Numbered from the stretch's first letter, positions 1-12,600 are shown. The stretch is 64,000 nt of DNA from Ceriagrion tenellum (GCA_963169105.1 OY720639.1:97662559-97726558), one strand, 5' to 3'. The notes: generated by a model not told the origin, from the sequence alone. Numbers and translations: made by a program.

Positions 1-1083
1 GTGAGACACGATAATTTTTTGTCCAACTTAAAAACTTGAGTCTGAATTAATTGGTCTAATTCAAGTAATCGTGCTCAAAAATATTAAATTCCACGCCAGC
101 ATCGGGATCATAACTACGGGCCATCGAAGCAAATTTAGCTCTCTGACGATTGTGAAAATGAACGGAAGCACTGTATTGAAATGGTATGCTGATGCCAGAA
201 GATGAGGTATTTTTTTGTTTTCATGATGGTGGGCGGTGCGCGAATAACAGCTCGTGAGAGGGCCTTTTGTGTTGGATTGCCAAGCTTCCCTCCATTGAAT
301 GGGCGACTAGCGAATGGCTTTTGTTCCGGGAAAAACAAACACTCTACTAGAGATAAACACTACTAGGGAGGTGACTGAATTGTACACAGGGGGAGTCCCT
401 CCCTCTCCCGCCCGCCGCCATACCGGATAGCTGAAGAGTAGAGTCAGCCCCGGCTCTTATTTCCAGCGGGCAAACCCCCTCGGGACGTATTCTGGGGCCA
501 CCTGTCGGATGCTGCGGGATACTCTCCGCCTCTTTGTTGGCCCAGACACGAAGGGGGAAAATGGTACGGAGTTCTTCTGAATACCATTGTGTTCCCTGTT
601 CCTCCTCGATGAGTTGTTGGACATTGGACGTTGATGATGGTAGTACACTGCTGTTGCTACCGATTATCCTCTCTGCCTTGTAAATTTTTTGTTTCCTCCA
701 GAAGTGCAAACAAACTCGTCCAGGTTCTCTCGGTGCTTTTGTTTATTTTTCTAGTTAGTTTTTTCTAATTATTGCTTCATGTTCGCGAGTGCTCACGGGA
801 GACGATTGCTTGTCCGGCAGCTCATACCCCTTATGGCGCATGTAAAACTGCAACGGCTGGACAGAAAGCAGATGGCTTTGTATCGTCGAACACTGCCATG
901 AATTTAGTATTTGGGCTTTTAGTTAGGACCAAAACCCAGAAAGTTAGTGTGCTGGGTGTCCAGATTGAGTTCAACAAATCAGGTTAAATTCTGAGGGTTC
1001 GTTTGTTTGGTAATCATTATTGGATATATTATACGACAAGGATAGGCTGATCATCAAAATTGGAGGGCACATACTGTATCGGT
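1..1083. other. unassigned sequence, GC-richer patch at about 345-715
   Basis: No recognisable gene or repeat was found here. A GC-richer stretch holds a 120-codon open frame on the minus strand (347-709), whose peptide shows no domain I recognise. Its C-terminal third is glycine, arginine and proline rich, as expected for translated non-coding DNA. A host exon cannot be excluded without transcript data. Confidence 0.4.
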
Positions 1084-1199
1084 CCAAATAAGGAGGAAAG
1101 TACATAGGAATAGATACCAGGAGGTGAGGGAACTAACATAAGATAGGCAAAGGGCTGTGGTCAACCACTCTTAGGATTGAACGACCAATGATGAAGAAT
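1084..1199 (+). mobile_element. 3' end fragment of an RTE-like LINE
   Basis: The plus strand reads RRKVHRNRYQEVRELT followed by stops. This matches the last coding residues (KRKLHRKRYQEVRELALDR) of the LINE family copied on the minus strand near 17.8, 28.1, 38.2, 50.0 and 50.8 kb. It ends with the shared GAACGACCAATGATGA tail seen at the 3' end of those copies. Only about 115 bp remain, and this is the only plus-strand copy of the family seen in the window. Confidence 0.6.
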
Positions 1200-1208
1200 T
1201 AAAGAAAA

Positions 1209-1372
1209 CCCACTTGGACTTAAGAATTTCCGGTGGGTTGCCCGCAACTTTTTAAGTAAGAGGAGTTGGAAAAATCAACCTCTTCTTGGAAGAATCAGCG
1301 TGATTCTTCCAACTTCTCTTACTTAAGGGGGGATATGCGGCCCACTGAAAATTCTCAAATTCCAAGTGAGTG
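1209..1372. repeat. foldback element (imperfect inverted repeat)
   Basis: Left arm 1209-1271 pairs with right arm 1306-1372. The inner arms (AAGTAAGAGGAGTTGGAA against TTCCAACTTCTCTTACTT) are nearly perfect, and the outer parts around CCCACTTGG / CCAAGTGAG are more diverged. A smaller hairpin, AAGAATCAGCGTGATTCTT, sits in the middle. The structure resembles a MITE or foldback transposon; no coding capacity. Confidence 0.6.
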
Positions 1373-3144
1373 TTCTTGTTTTGTGTAATGTGTGATTGCT
1401 CATCGCCTACCTGTGACTAAATGTGTATATTTTTCCTCATTTTTTTAAATTTGCTGTGATGCACAGTCTTATCGATTTTCACTTATTTTGACGTAGGGAT
1501 GCCACATCGACTTAAAACATTGAGTAGTCGATTTTTCGATGTTTATAAAAGTACCCACCACTCACTCAAGTTTCATCGGAATATTTTGCTTCTCGATGTT
1601 TTCGATGTCTCGGCCATAAAACATCGAGTAGTTCGATTTCTCCATGTCGGTGTGGCTTCCCTATTTTTAGGTGTTCCCTAGAAAGTGTGGAATAAATTGT
1701 TTTGCTGCATTTAATTCATAATATACTCTGATTAGATATATGCACATTTTATCATTCATTTAAACCTCATAAAGCTGAACTGTATTTAATAACTTCCATT
1801 CTATCTGAATCTGAAGCAAACCTCTAAACCTTAAACTAAGTTACCACAACGTGCCCGTCGTCATAATAATGTTGTTATTTTTGATGCATAGAATTTATAT
1901 TTTATTTATTTCTATTATTCAACTAATTCCGATACATTTTGAATTGGCATGTAACTGCATGAAGATAACTGCAGCCTAGGATGGACGTGGCTTCTACCAA
2001 GGAAGTAGTTGACTGTATTTCTCGTTGAAACAAAACAGAACAAATCTCCCGCATGAATTTTCTCTGTTGGGGTCGTCAAGTGAATGTCATTTGACATTTA
2101 TAATGGGATTTCTACTGATAGATTCTCATTATGACTTGTATTTTTCTTACTTACACCACTATTTTTCTTTCCAGTTCGTTTCGGGAAGAACAGTGCCATC
2201 GATCTAAATTCCGCGAGTTATTCAACGAAATGGAAAGAATAACTGGGGCCGTTCATAGCTCATAAAGCGCTCAATTTATGCAAAAGCCGAAACGAATTCG
2301 AAAGCCTTTCCGTGTTTGGCTCAGCTCTCCGAGCACGCAAAGTTCACATTTTTTAAGCTCGTCCCGCTCGCTCTTTTTTCCTCTCTCTCTCGGTCCCAAC
2401 CGACCGCGTTTTTAACGAAGGATGACTTTGGAAGGTTATAAAGTGCCGAAGTTGAGTGGCAACCATTGTTTTTCATCGCAGTCATTTCATTTCTCCGACT
2501 TCACATCCTCCTACGTTCGGTTGACGAGTTTAAAAGGTCATCTGCGTCGAATTTGCACGGGGCCATCCTGTAAGCATCTCTCTCTCCCGGAGCTCCGAGG
2601 TCTGGGAATTTACACCCGGAGTCTTCTTCCATCTCTGCCTCGGCCTTCTCATCGCTGTAGATTGGGTCTCGCAATCGAAAGCAATCACTCTCGTGTCACC
2701 GAAAATGTTTCCTCTCCGAAACGGAGCAGCTCCACGGAATGATGATTTCATTTTCACGAAATCATTTGTGAAAATGGAACGCAACATTCATTTGCCTTTA
2801 ATTAATTAAGAATGTGGTTGCTCACGTATTGCGTAAATTGAGTCCGTTTTTTCCAACATTAAAACGAAACGTTTTAGGATTCGTTTCAATATATTGTTAT
2901 TTTTTCAATATAATGATTTACTTGATCTGGTAGCTTTTTAAATTCCAAAATAAAATTAATTGAATGAAAGTAGTTGGCCAATATTAGTATGATAATCCAT
3001 TGTTAGTTCGGTCATTAAGATGCTGTGTGACTGCATCTCATCACTCATCCAATTAAAATAGTGATTAGAGACATAATTGTATGCGTTTGAATTCAATGGT
3101 TTTAGGCTCAACTTTGTAAAAGTTCATTATGATTAATACGAAAG
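1373..3144. other. unassigned sequence
   Basis: No gene recognised. About 2280-2750 is more GC- and pyrimidine-rich than its surroundings and contains a 106-codon open frame (2422-2742, plus). The predicted peptide is Ser/Arg-rich with no known motif. It could be a non-coding exon or a conserved regulatory stretch, but nothing in the sequence settles this. Confidence 0.35.
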
Positions 3145-3292
3145 AAAACTTTGTTTTACTCCAGCAATAAATGCCAAAGAACTACTAGTTTCGAAGCAGC
3201 GGCGTCATCTTCAGGTATGTGATATCCAATATCCAAAGAATAAGAAACTAATAATACCTTAATATATTTGGGTAGAATAAAACAAAGTTTTT
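3145..3292 (-). repeat. Penelope-type hairpin unit with short inverted ends
   Basis: Short inverted ends (AAAACTTTGTTTTA at 3145 and its near reverse complement at 3274-3291) enclose, on the minus strand, CCTGAAGATGACG, a weakly paired arm and TTCGAAACTAG (3185-3215). The CTGAAGA box, hairpin and GAAAC follow the layout of the hammerhead-like motifs near 5.27, 19.33, 30.8 and 49.76 kb. No target-site duplication was found, so the boundaries are approximate. Confidence 0.4.
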
Positions 3293-4079
3293 TTTTCATT
3301 ATTCATGAATGCGTTTAGTAAATTTGTGTACCCGTATGTCCTTATATGGCAAAAAATGAAAGAATACTCATAATTTAAAAATTTTTCAATATGATTTGGA
3401 TTAGCTCGCAATTGCGAAGATTTGGCAAGCTAATTTTCGTCGGCATTATAAAAGTCGACTCAAGTAAAAATATCCGACCTGCATATTATTATGGCTATTT
3501 TTGAGCACAAACGAAGTCCATGAAAATAAGGAATGCGCTCTGTGCGTTATTTTAGGGTTTGGTATATTGGCGGTGAATGAATTGAACCTTTTTGTCGCCC
3601 TCAGAATAATTGTTTTGAGAATTCATTCAGAAATATGCATATTATAGTAGGAGAGGAGCAGCTGAATTATGTGGTATATCTGTAAAGAGTTCACCAGGCC
3701 TTTGTGGTTAACAATGCAGGTAAATTCCTCGAAGTCTTGGCAAAACGATAGGAAATGCACTAACTACCCACTTCAGAAATCTAGCATTCAATTCCCTGAA
3801 GGATCATCGATACGTTATTGTTTTGTTTTTATATTTCTTATACGAATAGGTATTTTCCACAAAATAGAGCCTGGATTTAATTAGGGCAGTGTAAGGCGAA
3901 ATTATAATAATTGAGTATATATTGTGCCCTTAGGGATAGCAAAAAGCTTAATCCAGCGAGCTGTAGAGTGGATTTCGTACGTTGATTATCCACACGTGTG
4001 CATATAATACTGTAATTTGACATTAGATTATGCATAACTGATCATTTTTCGATCATTTGTTATATAATTTATCGATTTT
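3293..4079. other. unassigned AT-rich sequence
   Basis: Nothing recognised on either strand; only short, unrelated open frames. Confidence 0.5.
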
Positions 4080-4685
4080 TTAAATGTTCTACGACGTTAT
4101 CCGATTCATTCCCTGTTCTCTTACCATTGCTCTGTTCATGCACAGGTCTTCCTGGGTTTCTCTGATTGCTTTTCTTATCCATTCTCTTCATCCTATTCTG
4201 GGATTTCCTCTATTTTTCTACCCTGTGAATTCCATGTTAAACTTTGCTTTGGTAATTTACCTTTCGTCGCGAGTTGTATGTGACCATACCACGCAAACTG
4301 TGTTTTTAAATATCAATCAATCAATATTGTGTGCATAACTCCGATTATATTTATTTATTCTCCCGCTGATAATTCTTTCACGACTTGGTATCCCTGCATA
4401 TGGTCTCCAGTAATCCATCTCAATTACATTAAGCATTTGTTTTGTTTTATCCTTCATCTGGCATATTTATCTCCCATATGCGGTAATGAATCTCATATTT
4501 GATTACATATTCTTTTATTGTTTGATTTGGATATACTTTTATCCCTTAAAATGTTATTTAACAGGGATATTGTCCTATTTCTTTGTGAATGTCTTCCTTA
4601 AATTGCATCATCTAGGGTTCCATTCCGGATATTTAAACACCCCGATAATTGTATATTTGGCAGTATTGTATTTTGATCATTAGTA
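4080..4685 (-). pseudogene. LINE ORF2 C-terminal fossil
   Basis: Reading the minus strand across several frameshifts and stops gives a LINE reverse transcriptase tail. In order: Y(R)GV.ISG, IHKEIGQ, VIEMDYWRPYAGIPSRERI, FAWYGHIQ, then LPKQSLTW and a SQGRK segment. This is the region after the RT domain in arthropod endonuclease-type LINEs, whose hallmark is EMDYWRR followed by RWYGHVQR and LPKRVL. No intact frame survives. It belongs to a different family from the LINE scraps near 17.8 and 38.2 kb. The insertion at 4736-5369 begins just upstream of its coding end. Confidence 0.55.
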
Positions 4686-4721
4686 AATAGTTGTCTATAA
4701 TGGGGCGGTAATTTGCGTGAA

Positions 4722-4735
4722 ACGTGTGAAGTCAT
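4722..4735. repeat. left target-site duplication of the palindromic insertion
   Basis: ACGTGTGAAGTCAT occurs here and again, identically, at 5370-5383, exactly flanking the palindromic unit. A 14-bp duplication indicates a target-primed or staggered-cut insertion and fits Penelope-like elements better than the fixed short duplications of DNA transposons. Confidence 0.8.
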
Positions 4736-5369
4736 TAGTGTAAATTTCTCGGGCTCGCCACCGGGTAAGATTTTTATAGACAGCCGACGTTTCGGGTTCC
4801 GACTCGTCACCCATTCTCAAGGCTAATGATGCTTGTTTAAAAAGATTGTTTAATTTGGCGCTAGGCGGGGCGGGATTGGTCGAGCCCCGATTGTTGTATT
4901 GGAGGACCGTTGACCAGCGGGGACTTAGCTCTGGCGTTCTGAATTCTTCTCAGAATTCTATTCCAAGAGCTGCTGATCGTATAACCAGTATCCCGGTTGA
5001 AATTCTTCCTCTCCAACCTTATCTCAATCGCCTCTTTGGTTAAGCGATTGAGATAAGGTTGGAGAGGAAGAATTTCAACCGGGATACTGGTTATACGATC
5101 AGCAGCTCTTGGAATAGAATTCTGAGAAGAATTCAGAACGCCAGAGCTAAGTCCCCGCTGGTCAACGGTCCTCCAATACAACAATCGGGGCTCGACCAAT
5201 CCCGCCCCGCCTAGCGCCAAATTAAACAATCTTTTTAAACAAGCATCATTAGCCTTGAGAATGGGTGACGAGTCGGAACCCGAAACGTCGGCTGTCTATA
5301 AAAATCTTACCCGGTGGCGAGCCCGAGAAATTTACACTAATTTAATTCGCCGGGAAAGTGTAAAATCAT
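4736..5369. mobile_element. palindromic Penelope-type/retrozyme-like insertion
   Basis: The insertion is a 298-bp inverted repeat (arms 4734-5031 and 5044-5341; the outermost two bases overlap the duplicated target) around a 12-nt spacer, followed by a 28-bp tail (5342-5369). I found no mismatch between the arms by eye. Each arm carries a hammerhead-like hairpin (right copy 5252-5292, left copy 4783-4823), then ACCCGGTGGCGAGCCCGAGAAATTTACAC. The tail TTCGCCGGGAAAGTGTAAAATC recurs at the end of the 19285-19433 unit. Penelope terminal repeats are known for inverted copies and short tail extensions, so this is probably a non-autonomous derivative of such an element. The open frames on both strands are by-products of the palindrome. 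Confidence 0.7.
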
Positions 5370-5383
5370 ACGTGTGAAGTCAT
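5370..5383. repeat. right target-site duplication of the palindromic insertion
   Basis: Identical to 4722-4735; marks the right edge of the insertion. Confidence 0.8.
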
Positions 5384-5764
5384 GTTTTGTCGTTATTACT
5401 GATATTACGTGATACCTGTTTTCTTGACTTGAGTCACCCAAAAATCGCATGGAGCAGCATAAAATCATACCATTGTCGGTTAGAATCAATCGGAGGTAGC
5501 TTTCATGGTATTCTTTTTGAAAAATCATTGTTTTCCGCTGTGAATGGGCGCTTAGGTGCTATTGTGAAGAAATGAAGTCACTGATTTTGTAATTATGTAA
5601 CTTTGAATGGACCAGTATGATTGCCAACGCTCCCTGTAGGTTATGTCCAACGAGCTTCTTGAAGCTCTTTTATAGGTGCTACATAGAGGCTATCAGCCGT
5701 GAAACATAAATTGGTGAGTTGAAGATTTGTTTTGCTTAATACGTTTCCATTGTGAAATGAGTGG
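5384..5764. other. unassigned sequence
   Basis: No gene or repeat recognised. Confidence 0.5.
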
Positions 5765-5950
5765 AGGTCATTTTATGTAAATTTTGGCATATGTTAAAAA
5801 AACATATAAATTTTATGTAGACAACAAGACCTTACTTTTTTGCGCTATTTGTTTATTTATAGGTCATTTTATGTAAATTTTGGCATATGTTAAGAAAACA
5901 TATAAATTTTATGTAGACAACAAGACCTTACTTTTTGCGCTATTTTTTTA
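5765..5950. repeat. tandem duplication, 96-bp period
   Basis: The block starting AGGTCATTTTATGTAAATTT at 5765 recurs at 5861 with only a few differences, giving about 1.9 copies. Both contain the internal near-palindrome ATATGTTAA...AACATAT. The high identity suggests a fairly recent local duplication. Confidence 0.85.
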
Positions 5951-6589
5951 ACTGAACTTGAAAATACGTGATATATATAGCGGAAATGGGGCGAAAACGT
6001 TTTTTTGCCATTTTTCACGAATAACGGAGCGTAAGATGTGAATCCCGCTTGGGAATTGAATGGTAATAAAATTGTCACCATTTACCATCTTAGTTTAAGA
6101 TTTTTATGGAAATGGCTTATAAAACTGAAATAAAAATGTGTTAAAGCAATGGAAATGGCGCTGTAGTTGGCCGTAATGGCCATAAAAAGTAAGTATTTGA
6201 ACGTGGATATGTTTTGCCCGGATTTTTTTGTTTCTGGAGGCTTTTCATATGTGTAAGCTGTATTGTTATTCATGGAAAACGAAAAATCGAATTAAGTAGG
6301 TTATTGTTTTGTCTCACGAATTCGTAAAGAATTACTCTCAAATTACTACAATGAAAAAACATAAACGAAACCCGGCGGCATAGGTAATGACTGTGTTTTG
6401 AACTTGTTTGATTGTTTCATATTATCTTACAGAGTTATTAAGTTCTGTCAATGTAAGGGCGCAGTACTGTGAGAATATCTTGATCATGAATATGTTATCT
6501 TTTGAAATGTCCTCAATTGTTTCATTTGGTGCAATAATACATCCATAAATCAGGAAAGACCCCTTGTTTGGTAGAGTCCCGCCCTATCG
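5951..6589. other. unassigned AT-rich sequence
   Basis: No gene recognised. Confidence 0.5.
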
Positions 6590-7620
6590 ATAAAAAACCC
6601 CTTGGAATTCCAGCCTTATAAAAAAAGACGAGAAGGAAAAAAGTGGAACCCTCAGTGTCGTCCGCCCGTTGAATTTTGGGCCGAATGGTCGTCGTATGAA
6701 GGGCTTGAGAGCGTTTTGAGGAGAGATGAGAAGGCGAGGGAGATGAAGATAGCGGACGAGAGTGGGGCCGTGAAGTGGTACAGAGTCAACTGGGCGCGTC
6801 ACGGGCAGTTTCTATGGTAATCGGATACACCCCATGTCTCTCCCCACAGCGATGGTGTGTGGTGAAGGGGGTGGGTTTTCCATCCGTGGCCCGAGGGGAG
6901 GGACCGTGGAAATTTTCAACTCTCGAACCCCCGCGTCCGCACACGATGCGGAGGGAGTAGGGGTCCAGTCACCCTATCCCCACTCGTACCCTGGTGGTGA
7001 CCCCCTTTCCATGCCCTTTCACATCCATTAGCATTGATGAGGGATCGTAGGGGAGGAGTATAGGAGTGTTTGAACAATGGGAAAGGGGCCGTGACTCTTT
7101 GCCTCTCTCCTCTCCCCCCCCCCCCAGGGAAGGAAAGAGGGGTCATTTTCTGCCCTTCCCACCGCCCTCCGAACCTCCTCTTCCCTCAGGGGTTGAGAGC
7201 GGTCAAGGGTACGATAGGGGAATGTATTTGTCCCTGTGTGTTGGCGCGTTGGCGGAGAGGTAAAGGGGAAAGGTAAACTCCCTTCGTTTCCATATCCTTC
7301 TGCGCCAGTCTTTCCGGAGCTTTATTGCGCTTTTATGTCGAGTCATAAACGAATCGCGGTGGCAGCGGATGGACGTCGCGAGAGGGGATGTTTGTCTCTC
7401 CTCTTCCACTCTCTCTTGCCCGCCGGTCCTCGTTCGGCTCTCCAGAAATATTTTGGCGACGTGAAGTTCGTGGAAAATCGAGTAGCAACCTCGTCTCGAG
7501 AGGATCCGGGCGAGAAATGAGGTGCCGTATTGGTTCGATAGAAATTTTGCCAGGAGATAACGAAATAATTTTCTGTGGATGTAGGAATTGGGGCTGCGGA
7601 AACTGGAGAAAGTAATGAAG
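6590..7620. other. GC-rich island, possible promoter or untranslated exon
   Basis: The base composition is clearly more GC-rich than the flanks, with a run of C at about 7116-7129 and many short overlapping open frames on both strands (the longest is about 107 codons, 7333-7656, minus). No frame shows a recognisable domain, and the overlap on both strands argues that most are chance. A CpG-type promoter, a 5' untranslated exon or an unrecognised GC-rich repeat are all possible. Confidence 0.3.
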
Positions 7621-10600
7621 TAGTAAAACGTGAAGATTAAATGTACAGAGACACAAAATAATGGTTTGTGGTGGCTAACTAGAAGGCAAAGTTACAATGG
7701 TACTAAGGGGGTTGTGTTTGAACCGTACAATATAGTCCAGAGCAGAGCAGATATCCTATAGTACCCTAACAAGCCAATGGCTTGTGTTTATTGTACGTAG
7801 AATTGATTTTAGTGCATGACAACGAAATACTATACATGCACTAAACCACGGGACAAATATTTAATGAAAAAATGATAGATTAGGGAAAAAAATCTCTTAA
7901 TGTGACTAGTAACTTAGGCACATTAACATTGGTAGGCAGACAAAAGAAAGGAATGAAGAACCTAACGAAACTATATTTAAATATTTTGCTTTTCCAATAA
8001 CCATAATTTAACTAGTCGAAGAGAATTTCTCTCATTATTTATAGATTTTGACAGTAAATCATATAAATTTGGTACCATAAATGATAAAAGAAGTTGGTGC
8101 AAGTAACATGTGCATTATAATGCATGTGATGAGAACTCACCCCTGCCAAACACCCCTGAGGTGGCTTGTAGGGTAATAGATAGATTTAGACGAGAAAATA
8201 TCTTTTATACTAAATATTTGTTTCAGATAACGGGACAAAGCGGTCTCTGCAATGACTGTCAATTAGTTTTGGTGAATTTCCAATTTTCACTTAAAATATT
8301 TTCAGTTCTTCAGAACAATACATCTTTCTCGGTGTATCGTCATATCAATTATAATAGAGGATAATGTTATGGTGGATTTTTCAGAAACATTATCCTTATC
8401 ATTTTTTATGTTTAATAGCTGCACCAAATTTAATATGCTCCTTCCCATCAAATGAATCTATGTTCATCATATGAATCGATCTTCAAGTGAACTAAGGAAT
8501 CTTCAATAATTCACGAACAGAAAGCACACATTAGTTACGGAGAATATAAAATGTTCATTACCGTGAGGATACCTTTCCAAACTCAGTAATAACCAAACAA
8601 TCCGGGTTTTAATGCATGAGCAACATCATCATGTGATATGAAATCGTTCGGAAGTCCCTTATTTACCCAACTGCAAGTTAAAGTGGATTGCAGGGGGGGA
8701 AAGGATACATTATTGGGTGAGTACGGGAATCCTTCTTTCACGATAGCGAGTAGGATAAGGGAGTTGGCGAGTTGCAGGCACTCGTTAAGGATATTTACTT
8801 CACGATCAATAAAGTAGTATCTTGTGTGGATTGTAAACGTTTCCTTAAGGTAGGTAATAAATTTGGTGATGGGTTTCCATACAGTTTGCGAAGAGCGTGT
8901 TTGATTTTTAAGTGCTAATAATAATCTTTTGCTGAGATCTATCTAGATCCCGCGCGCACATTTATAGTGTGCTTATCACACCTTACAGGGTAATCGAAAA
9001 ATACTCCCATGATTTTAATATATTCAATCTTTTTGATTGCTGGTTAGTTACCATTTACTTGTGAACAATATATGATTCGACGCAAAATTGGCTACGTTCC
9101 GTGTAACTAATGGCTTTCGGTTCTACCCCGGACGAGTGAAAGCGTTTCCATTAGTAATACTTATGAAGTTCATTATTATTACCCGCAGACCCTATTTTTG
9201 CATGTTTAAAGTAGAAGAAATTGTTGCACAAAGTTGTAACAAAGACCATAGGAAAGATAATAGAATAAAAATTGTTATAATGGCAATCTCTTGTTATTTT
9301 GCCTCTTATTTACTGTAAATTTTGAAAACATCATTCAAAATATTGCTAAAAATTCTGCTTTTTTTGTACATTGTTCTCTGGACAACCGATAGCATTGTTG
9401 AAGCCGACCATCCTATCGATATATGGTGAAAATAGGCCCATTACGTATCATTTGTAATGTTAAGTAGTTTTTACCATTGGGACCGTATGGGTAAGAGCAA
9501 AGACCTGAAAACTAACCCGAAAGACCTGTACCAAAATCTCTGCCATATTCTCGGCATTTTACTTATAGGCTATATAAAAAGGTCTCAAAACACAAGGAGC
9601 CCAAAGTGGGCTGAGCAATTTCGGATCACGGTCTTTAAGCAGATAAATGGGCCATTTACACTAATGGGAATAAATAATGTGAATGGGAGAAAATGTTCAT
9701 TTCCGCATAGTTAGAACCACTGCTATTTCTTACCCTCATCTTGCCCATTGAGAATCAGTGGGAATTTAACCTAGTAAACTATAAACGACATGGTAACCAT
9801 TACAAATATCATGGCTCATAATTTTTTCATTAATTTGCCAACTATTATTGGTTTTTCATTTCTATTTAATTTGTGATTTACGAAAATCCTTGTCTTCCAC
9901 AGCCCTAAGCTTATTCGCCGGTGCCAATTTAGATAATTACACATATTAAGAAAACAATACAAACAACACATAGAAATGTTTAAAATGCTTATCCTTACTA
10001 TATACTAAAATCTTTATATAAATAGTGTGAAAAATTTTCATACATTTTACAACGAATATTTATATATAAGTAAAGAGCATATGCTACAATTAAAGATACA
10101 GTTTTATAGATAAATTGTAGTTATCAACCATTATTTTATTTTTTTAACCTTAAAAAAAATTAATCGTAGCCGCAAGACAATATGGAACCTTTGACACAAT
10201 CAAATTGAGCTATCTACCTCCAAATTTACTAAAACTAAAAGGCACGTCGTAAAGTTTAGATTTTATTCTTTTCATGATGTGCTTGTCTTCATTATTGGTT
10301 CTAAAATTAAGGCAAAAATAATAATCAACTCTCAATTAGTATATGTACATCTTATCCACAGGTAGAGCACTATAGTTTTTGCACAACACGCTTTATTATG
10401 AGAAAAATTTGCAACTTCCCATCTTTTGAGTTTTTCCTGTTTTGGCGAGTGCTTGAATGCATAATGAGTGTAGACAGGGTAATGGAACGTCTTCCCGTTG
10501 CCCCGTCATGAATTCGCCGAGGCCCTAAATAGCCATCCCTGAGCGCTCCGGGCGTCGTAAATTGAAATGTATAACCGCGTCTCTCTATCCGGCGTCTCAA

Positions 10601-11560
10601 AAGGATTGTTTCAAAGGGATGACGTGAGCCGATGTGATAGCGGTGCTCTCTGCAGTGTCGGGTATAGAGTTTAATCGCTCGAGATTATTAAAGACTGCCT
10701 CTGTTTGCCGGAGAAGGAGATTCATGAAATATTCAAATCTTGTGTCGACTCATTTATGAATTTGGTAAGCCAAGGCTAGGAAAATGAAGTGCACTCTGGA
10801 CTTCGTTAAATAAATATCATTGCCTGTTAATCTCTCCTGGTTTAATCACGGTCTAATAAAATACAGTTGAAACACCCATTATTAATTTCCCTATGCTAAA
10901 TTGCAGACAGCGCCGGTAGTGCCTCCGCCAGCAAGTAAAACTAACCCACCCAAGGGGATATGCTCAGAAAATGGATTAGATTTAACGAGGTATCTGTCAA
11001 AGGTTATTTATTTTAGCTAAGCGGAAACTACAATGCTTCAAAACAGAAATATTAGGATGCCAATATTTTGAGTTGATCTGCTGTAGTTTTTTTTTTCAAA
11101 GTTACTCAGAACAGAATTTGTATTACCATACCATAGCAATATCCGCCTCCAGCAACTCTCATCACTTGCGAGTTGAAATGATACCTTTTGAGGTTCGCCT
11201 AAAGACTGTTCAGTGGTATTTTTTAAAGTAACAGTTTGAATTAAGCTTTTATTTGCTCGCCACCGCGCGGCGCCACTAAGCTCCGAGCTGCAAGTTTACT
11301 GTTATTGTCGACACGATTTTATATTACTAGACTATGGTTTAACCAAAAAGTTGTTGATGGAAAAAGGTTGCACCTCTATTTAAATATTACCATTATCCCA
11401 CTAAGTTTTGCTTATACTAATTTTTATGAGTATATTATGTAGTATTTAGGTTACTAAATTAATTTAGGAGTAAATGTAGATATGAGAAGCAAGTAGCATA
11501 TCCATACCATTAAAAGATGTGTGAAAATGTAAGACACTTTTTCCATATTAATCTTTGCAA
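7621..11560. other. unassigned AT-rich sequence
   Basis: Nearly 4 kb without a gene I can support. Open frames are all under 90 codons and look random. No terminal inverted repeats or long duplications were noticed. Confidence 0.45.
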
Positions 11561-11870
11561 GACTAAAAATGTTCCGCGGTTGGAAATTGTTTGCAAATGT
11601 ACGATTGATTATAACAGTAATTTAAGAAAAAGGCTCTATCAAATATTTCGTTGCACTCTTATCTTCAGCTCAGCAGCAAGGTTGCTTCCCCTGCGGCATT
11701 TATTCATTTTCAGGTTTTACGACGTTTTTTATGGTAGAAGTGGAAATGCAGAGCTATTACTATATTTGCGTAGGTCAAATCTTACGTTGTTTAAACAGTG
11801 TTGGTCGAATTTCGGATACATGGTGTACAATTCCTCACTTTTTTTGAGTTTCTTGGATTAAATTAATATA
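11561..11870 (+). pseudogene. probable LINE ORF2 C-terminal fossil
   Basis: The plus-strand frame 11517-11861 (114 codons) contains LLPLRHLFIFRFYDVFYGRSGN. This resembles a segment (LLPLRHL..F.V...F..RSGN) found near the end of some arthropod LINE reverse transcriptases. The residues after it look like a frameshifted continuation of the same tail. The call rests on this one motif; there is no RT core nearby, so confidence is moderate to low. Confidence 0.4.
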
Positions 11871-12208
11871 TGTGAGTACGGTATCATCGAATTTACATTT
11901 TTGGCTTCTTACTGATGAAAGTCGGGTGAATATCTTATCATAAGTATGTGAACTATAACTGTGTAATTTTACTACATAATGTACAAAGATACTTACCGAT
12001 TACTTGAAGGAATTGTATAAATCACTTCTCTTGTGTCGTATGTATGTTATTAATAAACATAACCCATGGCCATTTGATGGTAGCCTCATGGGGGCTGTAT
12101 ACCACAGCCGAAAAAGCTTCCGCAGACTTCTACGCACTTTTATTTTATCACTCTGCTTCTTAAAGTAAATTTGTTTATGCAGGCCTCTGGAGTAAGGGTT
12201 GGTTATTA

Positions 12209-12600
12209 CGATAAGTGTCGTAACAACACACTTTTTGCATTATACATAACTATTTTGGCCGATAAAGAAGCGTGTATTTATTAAAAATTTGGTGATTGCC
12301 ATGACGTTTACGACGTATATTTCTTTAAATCTTTTTAATTATTGTAAATATTCCTTAATCTCTACGGTGGATCATTAAAATGTTGAAAATTGTGATTTAT
12401 AGCGTTACTGTGAACATTCTCATGAGCCTTTGCTACACATTTTTCACAAAACCTTCGGTGGCGCTGTTGTCCAGGGCAGATAATAAAAGAATAGGCGAAT
12501 ATATCTCCTAAGCTGCTGAAGAAGCCAGAACTAAAAGGACTTTTGCGAACGAGGTATGGAGCTCTCTTATCACAGGTCCTCCTTCAAGGCTACCCTATAG
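12209..12600 (+). repeat. interspersed repeat R3, copy 1
   Basis: This stretch is a diverged direct copy of 49250-49575. Shared landmarks in order are CACTTTTTGC, ACGACGTATATTTCTT, CTGTGAACATTCT, AGAAGCCA and a closing CTCTTA. There is no coding capacity and no clear terminal repeats. Confidence 0.55.

Noticed and set aside
347..709. Host exon encoding a 120-residue peptide
   Set aside because: No domain, no splice evidence and a low-complexity tail; left as unassigned.
4846..5229. Two open frames giving the same peptide on opposite strands
   Set aside because: They are by-products of the perfect palindrome; reading either arm gives the same text.
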